A stretch of 6,768 nt of DNA, taken from an uncultured Ruminococcus sp. (GTDB taxonomy: Bacteria; Bacillota; Clostridia; Oscillospirales; Acutalibacteraceae). Position 1 is the stretch's first letter. Every line of letters starts with the position of its first letter. Below, piece after piece: positions 1-6,353 of this stretch. The notes under the pieces were generated by a model. The model searched no databases. It was given only the letters and a program-made list of their open reading frames with translations, and was not told the DNA's origin. A program made the position numbers and the translations under genes. The DNA lies in NCBI GenBank assembly GCA_902797065.1, contig CADBRK010000004.1, forward strand, positions 1 through 6,768, written 5' to 3'.

Positions 1-638
1 CGAGTATACTTACGTACATTTTCGACCGTAAGCTCCTCTAAATTTTCATAGCAGAAAATTGTTTTATGCTCCGCACCGTGGTACATAAACGTGCGCTTCA
101 TATCGGGCGTTCTCGATACTAATGTAATATAGCCCAAAAATATAGCGATCTTGAGTATTCCCTCAAGCACGCTTCTCCAGACTGTACCCTTGTCGAGAGC
201 CGGGGCAATCTTTGCGATACCGTTGAATATAACCGACGGTATCCAGAAAAACAGCAGTATTGCAAGAAGGACGCCGAGTACGGACGCAAAGATCATCAGA
301 ATATTATAGAATTTGTCACCGAATTTCTCCATCGCCCATTTTTCAAACTTGCTCGGTTCTTCCTCGACTTCGCCGCCCTCCATAGCCTTGTCGGCAGACA
401 GCGTAAGGCACTTCATACTCAGCCGCATCGAATCGACAAGCGACACAAACCCTCTTACAAACGGAAGCTTGAAAAACTTCGTATCGCCTCCGATAGATTT
501 AAATTCGACTTCTTCGCAGTAAATCGAATTATCGCTCATTCTTATAGCGACGTTTGTGTGCTTGGGTCCTTTCATCATAATACCCTCGATAAGCGCAGAA
601 CCGCCTATCGAGGTCTTTATTTTTGTTTTTTCAGCCAT
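1..638 (-). CDS. yqhQ: YqhQ-family (DUF1385) membrane protein, 3' end beyond the window
   Basis: The first 212 residues of a DUF1385/YqhQ protein are visible; the family is usually a little over 300 residues, so about a third is missing off the left edge. The N-terminal family signature is present as SIGGSALIEGIMMKGP (residues 10-25). A strong hydrophobic segment spans about 112-138 and a second about 158-175, followed by the hallmark HGAEHK at 187-192. The family is described as a predicted metal-dependent integral membrane enzyme of unknown reaction; the His and Glu of HGAEHK are the natural ligand candidates. I cannot assign a substrate. The ATG is the only possible start, because an in-frame TAA lies 18 bases upstream. 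The SD is modest (AAGGA about 15 bases away, or AAGAGA closer). The gene begins 28 bases after the histidine kinase stop with no terminator between them, so it is probably cotranscribed. Family identification is firm; function is open. Confidence 0.93.
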   Translation of the reverse strand, partial: MAEKTKIKTSIGGSALIEGIMMKGPKHTNVAIRMSDNSIYCEEVEFKSIGGDTKFFKLPFVRGFVSLVDSMRLSMKCLTLSADKAMEGGEVEEEPSKFEKWAMEKFGDKFYNILMIFASVLGVLLAILLFFWIPSVIFNGIAKIAPALDKGTVWRSVLEGILKIAIFLGYITLVSRTPDMKRTFMYHGAEHKTIFCYENLEELTVENVRKYT

Positions 639-666
639 TTCAGTTCTCTTCTTTCCTTAAAGATCA

Positions 667-2094
667 TCAGCTTCTCAGTATCTCCTCATCGTCGCTGTCG
701 AGCAGAGGTATGCTGATCGTGACCGTAGTTCCGGTGTTCTCCTCGCTGGCAATTTCGAGGCTGCCCTTGTGCAGCTTCATTATCTCGTCGGCAACAGCAA
801 GTCCTATTCCGCTGCCCCTGACTGTCTGGTTCGCCTTGTAGAACTTCTCCTTTATTTTCGGCAGATCGGCGGCCGCTATACCGCAGCCCGTATCGCTTAT
901 GATAACATGCGCCCGGTCTTCGTCCTCGGTCACTCTGATTCCTATAACACCGCCCTCGGGAGTGTATTTTATAGCATTGTCTATTATATTGATGAACACC
1001 TGCCTGAGCCTGTTCTTATCGCCGAGCACCGCCGTAACGCCTTCGGGCTGTTCATAAACAAACCGCTTGTTCTCGTTTACGGCACGCTCTTTGAGCATAT
1101 AAACTGCTTCATCAAGCTCTGCAAGCAGATCCATTTTATCCATGACAAGAACCATTCTGCCGTTCTGCAGTCTCGAAAAGTCAAGCAATTCTTCGACCAT
1201 ACCCGACAGACGCTCCGTCTCGTTGATGATTATATTTAATCCCTTTGTCATTGTAACGGGATCGGGTTCTCCGATAGACATTGTTTCCGCCCAGCCCTTT
1301 ATCGCAGTCAGCGGAGTTCTCAGCTCATGTGACACCGACGAAATAAAGTCATTCTTCATACTGTCTGATGTTTTTATTTCCTCCGACATATAATTTATGC
1401 TGTCCGAGAGTTCGCCTATCTCGTCGTCATACAGCTTTGCAGCCTTCGTCTCAAAGTCGCCCTGGGCTATCCTCCTTGCGGTTGCGCAAAGTTCTCTTAC
1501 GGGCTTTGCTATCGTACGGATAAACATAAGCCCCGGAATAACCACAGACGCCAGCAGCAGTACCGCCGCCGCAACGATTATGATTATCGCATAAAGCACT
1601 CTGCTGTCGGCTTCCGTCAAAGACACGGCAAACCTGAGCGCCGCATACGGCTCGCCGCTGCTGTCATTCAGAACAACGGTGCATGTCATTACCTTTTCGC
1701 CGGATACAAGAGACCCTGTGCGCACGGCAATATTGTCATTTGAGGAACCTGCCTGTTCAACATCGTTTACCGACCGGGTATCATCCGCAGGGAAGCCCGT
1801 CGAAGAATACTGTACGGTTCCGTCCGTGTCGAGTACAGACAGCTCTATGCGCTCTTTATCGCCGAAATTCTCGACATAACTGCGGATATGCGATTCTCCT
1901 CCCGCATCTTCGGAAAGATCCACATCAGACAAACTTTCTCTTGCGCGCACAGCCGAATCCACCAGAACGCTCTTTATTCCGTCGTAGTAGTAATTCCTCA
2001 CGGCAACCGAAAGTCCGACAATAAAGGCGATTATTATCACAACCGTAACAACAAGATAATTAAACAACCATCTTTTTGTAATTCCGTTAACCAA
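667..2094 (-). CDS. Membrane sensor histidine kinase (HAMP-HisKA-HATPase)
   Basis: A 475-residue two-component sensor kinase of the PhoR/WalK-like architecture. TM1 is at about 11-32 and an extracytoplasmic region of about 134 residues at 33-166. TM2 is at about 167-192, HAMP at about 193-245 and HisKA at about 248-310. The H-box is SHELRTP with phospho-accepting His256. The ATPase domain shows the N-box (N369, D372, N373 in NIIDNAIKYTP), the G1 box DTGCG (401-405), the F-box around F418 and the G2 box GSGIGL (427-432). All catalytic landmarks are present, so it should be active. The sensor region matches no fold I can name and carries a single cysteine (C138). The start is TTG, chosen because AAGGAG lies 8 bases upstream and no ATG occurs before residue 190. 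It follows its response regulator by 34 bases, the usual cognate pairing. The stimulus is unknown; the upstream lipoprotein gene suggests an accessory ligand-binding or inhibitory partner (inference). Confidence 0.96.
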   Translation of the reverse strand: MVNGITKRWLFNYLVVTVVIIIAFIVGLSVAVRNYYYDGIKSVLVDSAVRARESLSDVDLSEDAGGESHIRSYVENFGDKERIELSVLDTDGTVQYSSTGFPADDTRSVNDVEQAGSSNDNIAVRTGSLVSGEKVMTCTVVLNDSSGEPYAALRFAVSLTEADSRVLYAIIIIVAAAVLLLASVVIPGLMFIRTIAKPVRELCATARRIAQGDFETKAAKLYDDEIGELSDSINYMSEEIKTSDSMKNDFISSVSHELRTPLTAIKGWAETMSIGEPDPVTMTKGLNIIINETERLSGMVEELLDFSRLQNGRMVLVMDKMDLLAELDEAVYMLKERAVNENKRFVYEQPEGVTAVLGDKNRLRQVFINIIDNAIKYTPEGGVIGIRVTEDEDRAHVIISDTGCGIAAADLPKIKEKFYKANQTVRGSGIGLAVADEIMKLHKGSLEIASEENTGTTVTISIPLLDSDDEEILRS

Positions 2095-2102
2095 TATCAG
2101 CG

Positions 2103-2110
2103 CTCCTTCT
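2103..2110 (-). promoter_or_regulatory. Ribosome binding site fixing a TTG start (histidine kinase)
   Basis: The minus strand reads AGAAGGAG, 8 bases ahead of the TTG at 2094-2092. There is no competing ATG or GTG at a suitable distance; an in-frame CTG at 2100 would be only 2 bases from the SD. The strong SD with ideal spacing is the evidence that translation starts at a TTG codon. Confidence 0.8.
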
Positions 2111-2128
2111 CAGCGAAACGGCACAGCA

Positions 2129-2830
2129 TTATGCGTCCCACTTATAACCGAGACCCCATACCGTAACTATATACTTCGGGTTGGAGGGTTCGTCCTCAAC
2201 CTTCATTCTCAAACGTCTTATATTTACATCTACTATTTTTTCTTCTCCGACATACGCCTCGCCCCACACATGGTTGAGAATATTCGTTCTGTCAAGCGCC
2301 ATTCCGGGGTTGGAGAAAAAGTATTCCATGATCTGGAACTCCACCTGCGTAAGCTCGATCACTCTGCCGCTCTTGAGCAGAGTCCTGTTGCGCAGATTAA
2401 GCACAAACTCGCCTGACTTGATCTCCTCTTTGAAGTTGCTCTCTATATTTGCCTTCGCAAGCGATACTCGTCTGTAAAGCGCATCCACTCTGGCAACAAG
2501 CTCCGACGGGCTGAAAGGCTTTGTAACATAGTCGTCCGCGCCGAGCATAAGACCGGTCACCTTATCCATCTCCTGAGTCCTTGCCGTAAGCATGATTATG
2601 CCGATACCGCCGTTCCTTGCTCTCAGCTCCTTGCACACAGCACAACCGTCCTTGCCGGGCATCATAACGTCGAGTATAGCAACGTCCAGATCGCCGTTGT
2701 TTTCGTCGTATTTCTCCAGGGCAGCTTCGCCGTTTTCAGCCTCGCTAACATCATATCCTGCTCTCGTAAGATTTATAACGACAAAATCACGAATTGTAGC
2801 CTCGTCCTCGCATACCAATATTTTTTTCAT
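2129..2830 (-). CDS. OmpR/PhoB-family response regulator
   Basis: A 233-residue DNA-binding response regulator. The receiver domain spans about 1-120. It has the acidic pocket E8/D9, phospho-acceptor Asp54 (in AILDVMMPGKDG), switch Thr82 and conserved Lys104 (in YVTKPFSPSEL), so it should be a normal phosphorylation-dependent regulator. A winged-helix output domain spans about 137-232, with the recognition-helix region VDVNIRRLRMKVE (200-212) and the terminal wing VWGLGYKW. I chose the ATG giving MKKILVCEDE: AGGAGG lies 10 bases upstream, and the N-terminus then matches the family. A TTG 21 bases further upstream would place that SD inside the coding region. The gene is 31 bases after the lipoprotein stop and 34 bases before the kinase. 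It probably controls envelope or transport genes, and possibly its own operon, but no target boxes can be identified by eye. Confidence 0.96.
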   Translation of the reverse strand: MKKILVCEDEATIRDFVVINLTRAGYDVSEAENGEAALEKYDENNGDLDVAILDVMMPGKDGCAVCKELRARNGGIGIIMLTARTQEMDKVTGLMLGADDYVTKPFSPSELVARVDALYRRVSLAKANIESNFKEEIKSGEFVLNLRNRTLLKSGRVIELTQVEFQIMEYFFSNPGMALDRTNILNHVWGEAYVGEEKIVDVNIRRLRMKVEDEPSNPKYIVTVWGLGYKWDA

Positions 2831-2840
2831 GTCAGATGTT

Positions 2841-2846
2841 CCTCCT
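2841..2846 (-). promoter_or_regulatory. Ribosome binding site deciding the response regulator start
   Basis: The minus strand reads AGGAGG with a 10-base spacer to the ATG at 2830. The site falls downstream of the in-frame TTG at 2851, so that longer open frame is unlikely to be the true start. Confidence 0.8.
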
Positions 2847-2861
2847 ATCAATACCCGCTGA

Positions 2862-4157
2862 TTAAATCATCGGAAAAATAAAATTCTCTTTTATTTGTTC
2901 TATGCCGATCCCGCTTTGACTCTCTATTTTCACCGCATAGACGATATTCCCGTCGCGAATAATCTCCTCATACTCGCCGCCTGCGGAATTATCCTGCGGT
3001 TTTGTCTCGTCAAAGCATCTGATCTCAAACAGAAGGCTCTCCCTTGTCGGCACATAAGTCTCGCTGTTCCATTTATAAAAGCCGTAACCGCCGTCCTGTT
3101 CTGCGGTAACGGTGTTTTTATCCTTAAAATCTTCTCCGACTCTGTACATCCAGCCGTCACTCTCGCAAAAAATCGTGTAGTCTTTCGGATTAAGCGTGTG
3201 ACGTTCAAGATTTATATCACTCCATGTGACAAAACAGATGTCATCGGAAGGCTCGACCCCTTCTTCTGTTTTCAGACTGCTCACCGAAGGTATCTCGATT
3301 ATACCGTCTCGGTTTATGTCGCAGCATTTTACGGAAAAATCACATTTCTGCGAATAAACTTCACCGATAGTAGATTTACCCTCGCAGCACAATACCTGAG
3401 TAACATATTTGCCGTTCCTCATGTGCCCGTCTATTGCAAGTCCGTACTTGCTCTTGTTGATATATCCGTACAGCACATTGTCTATGACCGTCACATCTTC
3501 GTTCATATCAACAGTCGAAGCAAGCTTCAGGTCGCTGCGCTGATCGTTCATTGTTATGAGCGACGCCTTTGCCCTGCTGTCCGTGCATGAAAGCGACAGC
3601 AGTATAATACTGTCAAAATTACTGTCGGTAAACCTTCCGCAGTATATGCTGTCATATGTACACCCGACGCTAAGCCGTTTATACTCGCCTTCTATATTTA
3701 CATACGCTGCGATCTTATCCGGCAGTGAATTGAAGCCGCCCCAGCCTATGATAAGATCCTCTCTGCCGTCTCCGTTCAGATCGCAAAAGCTGACGGAGTC
3801 TATCTGTGCGGAATCCTCCTCGAAATCAGCGTCCGTCTGCCAGGTATCTTCCGACATCGACATAAGTATCACTTTGATATTGTCCGATGAATCGGGCTTG
3901 AAAAACGCTATGCACTCATCGATTCCGTCCATATTCAGATCACGTGTTATTACGGCGCTCCTGAAATTCCCGTGGGCAGGATATTTCAGCGTGTAATCTC
4001 CGCCCGACGACTTCTCGATACACTCTTTGATGCCCGCATTACCGCCCGTCACTCCCGGCGGACGTATAATATCGGCATTCTCAAACATATTGATACCGCA
4101 GCCGGAAACACACAGCATCACAGCCATGAGCAAAAGCACCGCCGCTGCTCTTTTCAC
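2862..4157 (-). CDS. Surface lipoprotein with FG-GAP/VCBS-like calcium-loop repeats
   Basis: A 431-residue protein of unknown function, exported and probably lipid-anchored. Residues 1-19 form a signal peptide with a KR start and a hydrophobic core, followed by the lipobox VSGC with lipidated Cys20. Three DxNxDGxxE/D loops are visible: D73-E81 (DLNMDGIDE), D126-D134 (DLNGDGRED) and D280-E288 (DINRDGIIE). Such loops occur in FG-GAP/VCBS beta-propeller blades, where they bind calcium. The first two are each followed by short hydrophobic strands (ECIAFF, LIIGWGG), as in a propeller blade. The mature part contains 14 cysteines besides the lipidated one, including CC pairs at 257-258 and 278-279, which is high for a surface protein. 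The start is GTG with GGGAGG 7 bases upstream. It lies 18 bases after trmB and directly before a regulator/kinase pair, so a sensory or accessory role for that kinase is plausible but inferred. A polymer-binding or adhesive role is the alternative. Confidence 0.85.
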   Translation of the reverse strand: MKRAAAVLLLMAVMLCVSGCGINMFENADIIRPPGVTGGNAGIKECIEKSSGGDYTLKYPAHGNFRSAVITRDLNMDGIDECIAFFKPDSSDNIKVILMSMSEDTWQTDADFEEDSAQIDSVSFCDLNGDGREDLIIGWGGFNSLPDKIAAYVNIEGEYKRLSVGCTYDSIYCGRFTDSNFDSIILLSLSCTDSRAKASLITMNDQRSDLKLASTVDMNEDVTVIDNVLYGYINKSKYGLAIDGHMRNGKYVTQVLCCEGKSTIGEVYSQKCDFSVKCCDINRDGIIEIPSVSSLKTEEGVEPSDDICFVTWSDINLERHTLNPKDYTIFCESDGWMYRVGEDFKDKNTVTAEQDGGYGFYKWNSETYVPTRESLLFEIRCFDETKPQDNSAGGEYEEIIRDGNIVYAVKIESQSGIGIEQIKENFIFPMI

Positions 4158-4164
4158 CGAATTG

Positions 4165-4170
4165 CCTCCC
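4165..4170 (-). promoter_or_regulatory. Ribosome binding site fixing a GTG start (lipoprotein)
   Basis: The minus strand reads GGGAGG, 7 bases from the GTG at 4157-4155. It fills most of the 18-base gap after the trmB stop codon. The following residues form a proper lipoprotein signal peptide, which supports this start independently. Confidence 0.85.
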
Positions 4171-4175
4171 TTTTG

Positions 4176-4832
4176 TTACGGCTTGACCGCAACACAGTAG
4201 TTGATCTTTATCCCTTCATTGCTGAACATGATCTCATGCTCCGTAAGGATATTATCCTTAACGTCACTGTTATGAAGGTCGTTTGTTTTATATATAACTT
4301 CAAATCCGCTTTTCTCAAAATATTCAAGCGAATCTTCAAACAAAGGCAGATCGTCCGTCTTGAACCTTATCTCTCCGCCCTTTACAAGGAACTCCTTGTA
4401 TTTTTCAAGCTTGTTTGGATATGTAAGCCTTCTTTTGTTGTGTTTGCCCCTCGGCCACGGATTGCAAAAATTTATGTAGATACGCTCAACACAGTCTTCG
4501 GGGGAAATTATTTTTTCTATATGTTCGACATTATATGCAGTAATCATTATATTATCGGGTTGTCTGCCCGATTCTTCGAATATCCCTACGATATTCCTCC
4601 TGGCTACTCCGAGCATATCGCATTTTATATCCACGGCAAGGAAATTAATCTCCGGGTGTTCCGAGGCAAGCTTTCCCACAAAACCGCCTTTACCGCAGCC
4701 GACCTCTATATGAAGCGGCTGCTTCCTTGCATACAGGCTGCTCCATTTGCCGATATTTTTCTCCGGATCTTCCTCAAAAAACGGACATACCGCAAGTTCG
4801 GGTCTTGCCCACTTTTTTCTTCTTATTCGCAC
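4176..4832 (-). CDS. trmB: tRNA (guanine-N7-)-methyltransferase TrmB
   Basis: A 218-residue SAM-dependent enzyme that makes m7G, usually at position 46 in the tRNA variable loop; it acts in the cytoplasm. The length is normal for the family. The SAM-binding motif EVGCGKGGF is at 43-51, with the acidic strand end AVDIK at 66-70. The family signature NFCNPWPRGKHNKRRLTYP runs 121-139. KTDD is at 158-161, and the C-terminal substrate motif NILTEHEIMF at 194-203. The position that is Asp in the more common 'DPWP' form is Asn124 here; I recall similar 'NFCNPWP' sequences from other Clostridia, so this is probably a lineage variant and not a defect. The start is GTG, with a near-perfect AAGGAGG 7 bases upstream; the N-terminal MRIRRKKWARPE fits the family. 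It appears to be the first gene of the five-gene operon, downstream of an AT-rich promoter region. Confidence 0.97.
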   Translation of the reverse strand: MRIRRKKWARPELAVCPFFEEDPEKNIGKWSSLYARKQPLHIEVGCGKGGFVGKLASEHPEINFLAVDIKCDMLGVARRNIVGIFEESGRQPDNIMITAYNVEHIEKIISPEDCVERIYINFCNPWPRGKHNKRRLTYPNKLEKYKEFLVKGGEIRFKTDDLPLFEDSLEYFEKSGFEVIYKTNDLHNSDVKDNILTEHEIMFSNEGIKINYCVAVKP

Positions 4833-4839
4833 TTGTACG

Positions 4840-4846
4840 CCTCCTT
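4840..4846 (-). promoter_or_regulatory. Ribosome binding site fixing a GTG start (trmB)
   Basis: The minus strand reads AAGGAGG with a 7-base spacer to the GTG at 4832-4830. No ATG lies nearby in frame. Confidence 0.85.
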
Positions 4847-4946
4847 AAAGCGACAGAATAACCTTTGTAACGAAAAAGATACAAAACCAAGCAAAAAAAT
4901 ATATAAAGTCTTTCACGACATACATATTCAATTACACTTAATCAAT

Positions 4947-4955
4947 ATTATAACA
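4947..4955 (-). promoter_or_regulatory. Candidate extended -10 promoter for the trmB operon
   Basis: The minus strand reads TGTTATAAT: a perfect TATAAT preceded by the TGn extension that can replace a good -35 box. No TTGACA-like hexamer sits 16-18 bases upstream; the segment there is AATATA. Transcription would begin near 4940, giving a 5' leader of roughly 108 bases before trmB. Chance TATAAT matches are common in AT-rich DNA, so this is the best candidate and not a proven site. Confidence 0.45.
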
Positions 4956-5010
4956 AATTTCGATTTGATTATATTTCTTTATTCGGATTATAATTAATCG
5001 TTTTGTAATA

Positions 5011-5034
5011 TTTTTGTCAACTCATTGACAAAAA
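5011..5034. repeat. Perfect 10-bp inverted repeat, possible operator
   Basis: Arms TTTTTGTCAA (5011-5020) and TTGACAAAAA (5025-5034) are exact reverse complements around the 4-base centre CTCA. The inner 18 bases (5014-5031) have the 7-4-7 layout TTGTCAA-N4-TTGACAA. That geometry matches operators of the redox regulator Rex, whose usual half-sites are TTGTGAA or TTGTTAA, but the fifth base differs here. Both arms contain a TTGACA hexamer. The right arm coincides with the T-tract of the exporter terminator. It may be an operator for the trmB operon, a second weak hairpin of the terminator, or chance in AT-rich DNA. Confidence 0.6.
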
Positions 5035-5063
5035 AGCGTGCGGGTCATAATCGACACACACGC
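5030..5063 (-). terminator. Intrinsic terminator of the ABC exporter operon
   Basis: Thirteen bases past the permease stop, the minus strand forms a hairpin. GCGTGTG (5063-5057) pairs with CGCACGC (5042-5036), including one G-U pair. Above one mismatch the stem continues as GTC/GAC around a GATTAT loop. Six Ts follow (5035-5030). The GC-rich stem and immediate T-run are typical of a Rho-independent terminator, and they separate the exporter genes from the trmB operon. Confidence 0.88.
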
Positions 5064-5076
5064 CTTTGACTAAATA

Positions 5077-6333
5077 TTATTCGTATCTTAATGCGTCTAT
5101 AGGATTAAGATTTGCTGCTTTGATCGAAGGCATTATTCCGAAGATAATACCTACGCCCATAGAAAAGCCGACCGCTATCGCAACCGCGGGAATACTTATT
5201 GATGCGGGCATACTAAGAACTAACGACACAAGATATGAAATACCGATGCCGATAAGCACGCCCAGCACGCCGCCCAAGCCTGTCAGCACGACAGATTCTG
5301 TAAGAAACTGCCCGAGGATAACTCTCTTTTTGGCGCCGAGGGCTTTTTTGAGTCCGATCTCTCTCGTTCTCTCGGTAACCGACACAAGCATGATATTCAT
5401 TACGCCTATACCGCCGACCAGCAGTGATATACTTGCTATGCCGATAAGGAGTATCGAAACAAACTGTGTGATGTTTTCAAGATAATCCGCATCTTCCTGC
5501 ATAGACGACGATCTGTACTCATAGCCGTTGTTGGTAATGTTCATATTAAGTATATTTGCAGCTTCGCCGCCTACTTTTACGGTATCATCGACATCTTTTA
5601 TTTTTACTACGAGATTACTGTATAAGTCAAATCCTCCGAAGTTCACCCATGATACAGACGGAACAATAACAAAATCATTGTTTTTCATAGAAACTTTTAA
5701 ATAATAGTCCGTTATATTATTGATCTCGCTCTCGTCTATAACATTCTGTACTACGCCTACAACAGTAAATATCTCGTCTCCGATCGCAATGGTCTGTCCT
5801 ACGGCATCTTCATTTGTAAACATAGAACTTGCAACTCCGGATGAAATGACAGCCACGTTATTCCTGTTATCGTAATCTCTGTCGATAAAATACCTGCCCG
5901 AAGTGAGCACATAGTTTTTCAGCGAAAAATACTCTTTCTCGACGCCCATCACAACACAAGATGAGTTTTCTATTCCGTTGTGCGAAACTTTGATATTATA
6001 CTCGCTCGAATATACGGCAGTAGCGTTCTCAACGTCATCCAGACTTTTGATTTCTTGTATCGTATCGGAGTCGGGAGAAACCACACCATCGGGGAGCGTA
6101 TTAAACGAAGGATCCATAGGAGTCCATGGGTTTTCTTTATTATAAAGTGCGATCGTTATCGTCGAATCGCCCGAATCGATCATAGCCGTTTTGAGCTGTT
6201 CGCTTGTACCCGAAATCAGCGATACTATTATAATGATCGAAGCAATACCTATGACTATACCAAGCATTGTCAGCGCCGATCTCATTTTGTGGGAGCGTAT
6301 GCCCTTGAATGAAAGTTTTATATTTTCAAGCAT
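5077..6333 (-). CDS. MacB/YknZ-type ABC transporter permease
   Basis: A 418-residue permease of the MacB/YknZ (type VII ABC) class with no ATPase domain of its own. TM1 is at about 21-41. A large extracytoplasmic MacB_PCD-like domain covers about 44-289, TM2 about 291-318, TM3 about 344-372 and TM4 about 383-404. The cytoplasmic loop after TM2 has the class hallmark TERTREIGLKKALGA (320-334), which couples to the ATPase. The C-terminus ends in the typical ANLNPIDALRYE. These proteins use ATP in the cytoplasm to drive movements of the extracellular domain, exporting peptides or drugs, or resisting toxic peptides, with an HlyD-like adaptor. The substrate here cannot be told. The ATG is preceded by AGGAGAGGTGG at a good distance, and the N-terminal MLENIKLSFKGIRSHKMRSALT is classic. 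It starts 20 bases after the adaptor gene. The ATP-binding subunit must be encoded upstream of the window or elsewhere. Confidence 0.95.
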   Translation of the reverse strand: MLENIKLSFKGIRSHKMRSALTMLGIVIGIASIIIIVSLISGTSEQLKTAMIDSGDSTITIALYNKENPWTPMDPSFNTLPDGVVSPDSDTIQEIKSLDDVENATAVYSSEYNIKVSHNGIENSSCVVMGVEKEYFSLKNYVLTSGRYFIDRDYDNRNNVAVISSGVASSMFTNEDAVGQTIAIGDEIFTVVGVVQNVIDESEINNITDYYLKVSMKNNDFVIVPSVSWVNFGGFDLYSNLVVKIKDVDDTVKVGGEAANILNMNITNNGYEYRSSSMQEDADYLENITQFVSILLIGIASISLLVGGIGVMNIMLVSVTERTREIGLKKALGAKKRVILGQFLTESVVLTGLGGVLGVLIGIGISYLVSLVLSMPASISIPAVAIAVGFSMGVGIIFGIMPSIKAANLNPIDALRYE

Positions 6334-6353
6334 AAAAATCCACCTCTCCTCTA

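Larger units (their letters stand above)
4833..5029. other. AT-rich promoter and leader region of the trmB operon
   Basis: This stretch carries no convincing gene. On the minus strand it contains, in transcription order, three perfect TATAAT hexamers (4992-4987, 4973-4968 and 4952-4947) and then a leader of about 110 bases ending in the trmB ribosome binding site. The leader includes a run of seven Ts (about 4897-4903 on the plus strand as As). I see no recognisable riboswitch or convincing attenuator hairpin in it. Confidence 0.6.

Noticed and set aside
769..1239. Plus-strand open frame (156 codons) opposite the histidine kinase ATPase domain
   Set aside because: It is fully inside the catalytic domain of the kinase, whose motifs are all intact; no independent coding evidence.
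2095..2128. CGCTGA repeated twice around the kinase ribosome binding site
   Set aside because: A 6-base direct repeat in a 34-base gap is expected by chance and does not form a useful hairpin.
2831..2851. Upstream TTG start for the response regulator, adding seven residues
   Set aside because: Its first codons are the SD sequence of the ATG at 2830, and the family N-terminus begins at MKKILV.
2895..3590. Plus-strand open frame (231 codons) opposite the lipoprotein gene
   Set aside because: It has no recognisable domain, and the opposite strand encodes a coherent lipoprotein with signal peptide and repeat loops.
4890..4925. Leader attenuator before trmB (GTC/GAC pairing followed by a T-run)
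   Set aside because: The stem would be only about 3 bp and is separated from the T-run by AT-rich sequence; it is not a credible terminator.
3972..4997. Long plus-strand open frame (341 codons) opposite trmB and part of the lipoprotein gene
   Set aside because: The minus strand holds clear TrmB motifs and strong ribosome binding sites. The plus-strand translation shows no family motif and runs into the AT-rich intergenic region; it is a codon-usage shadow.
4987..5020. Promoter made of TTGACA (5020-5015) and TATAAT (4992-4987) on the minus strand
   Set aside because: The spacer is 22 bases, too long for a normal sigma-A-type promoter; hexamers at the correct 17-18 base distance are poor.
5025..5053. 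Plus-strand promoter using TTGACA at 5025-5030
   Set aside because: The hexamer 17 bases on (TAATCG) is poor and CATAAT is only 15 bases away; there is no plus-strand gene downstream, and the DNA is explained by the terminator.
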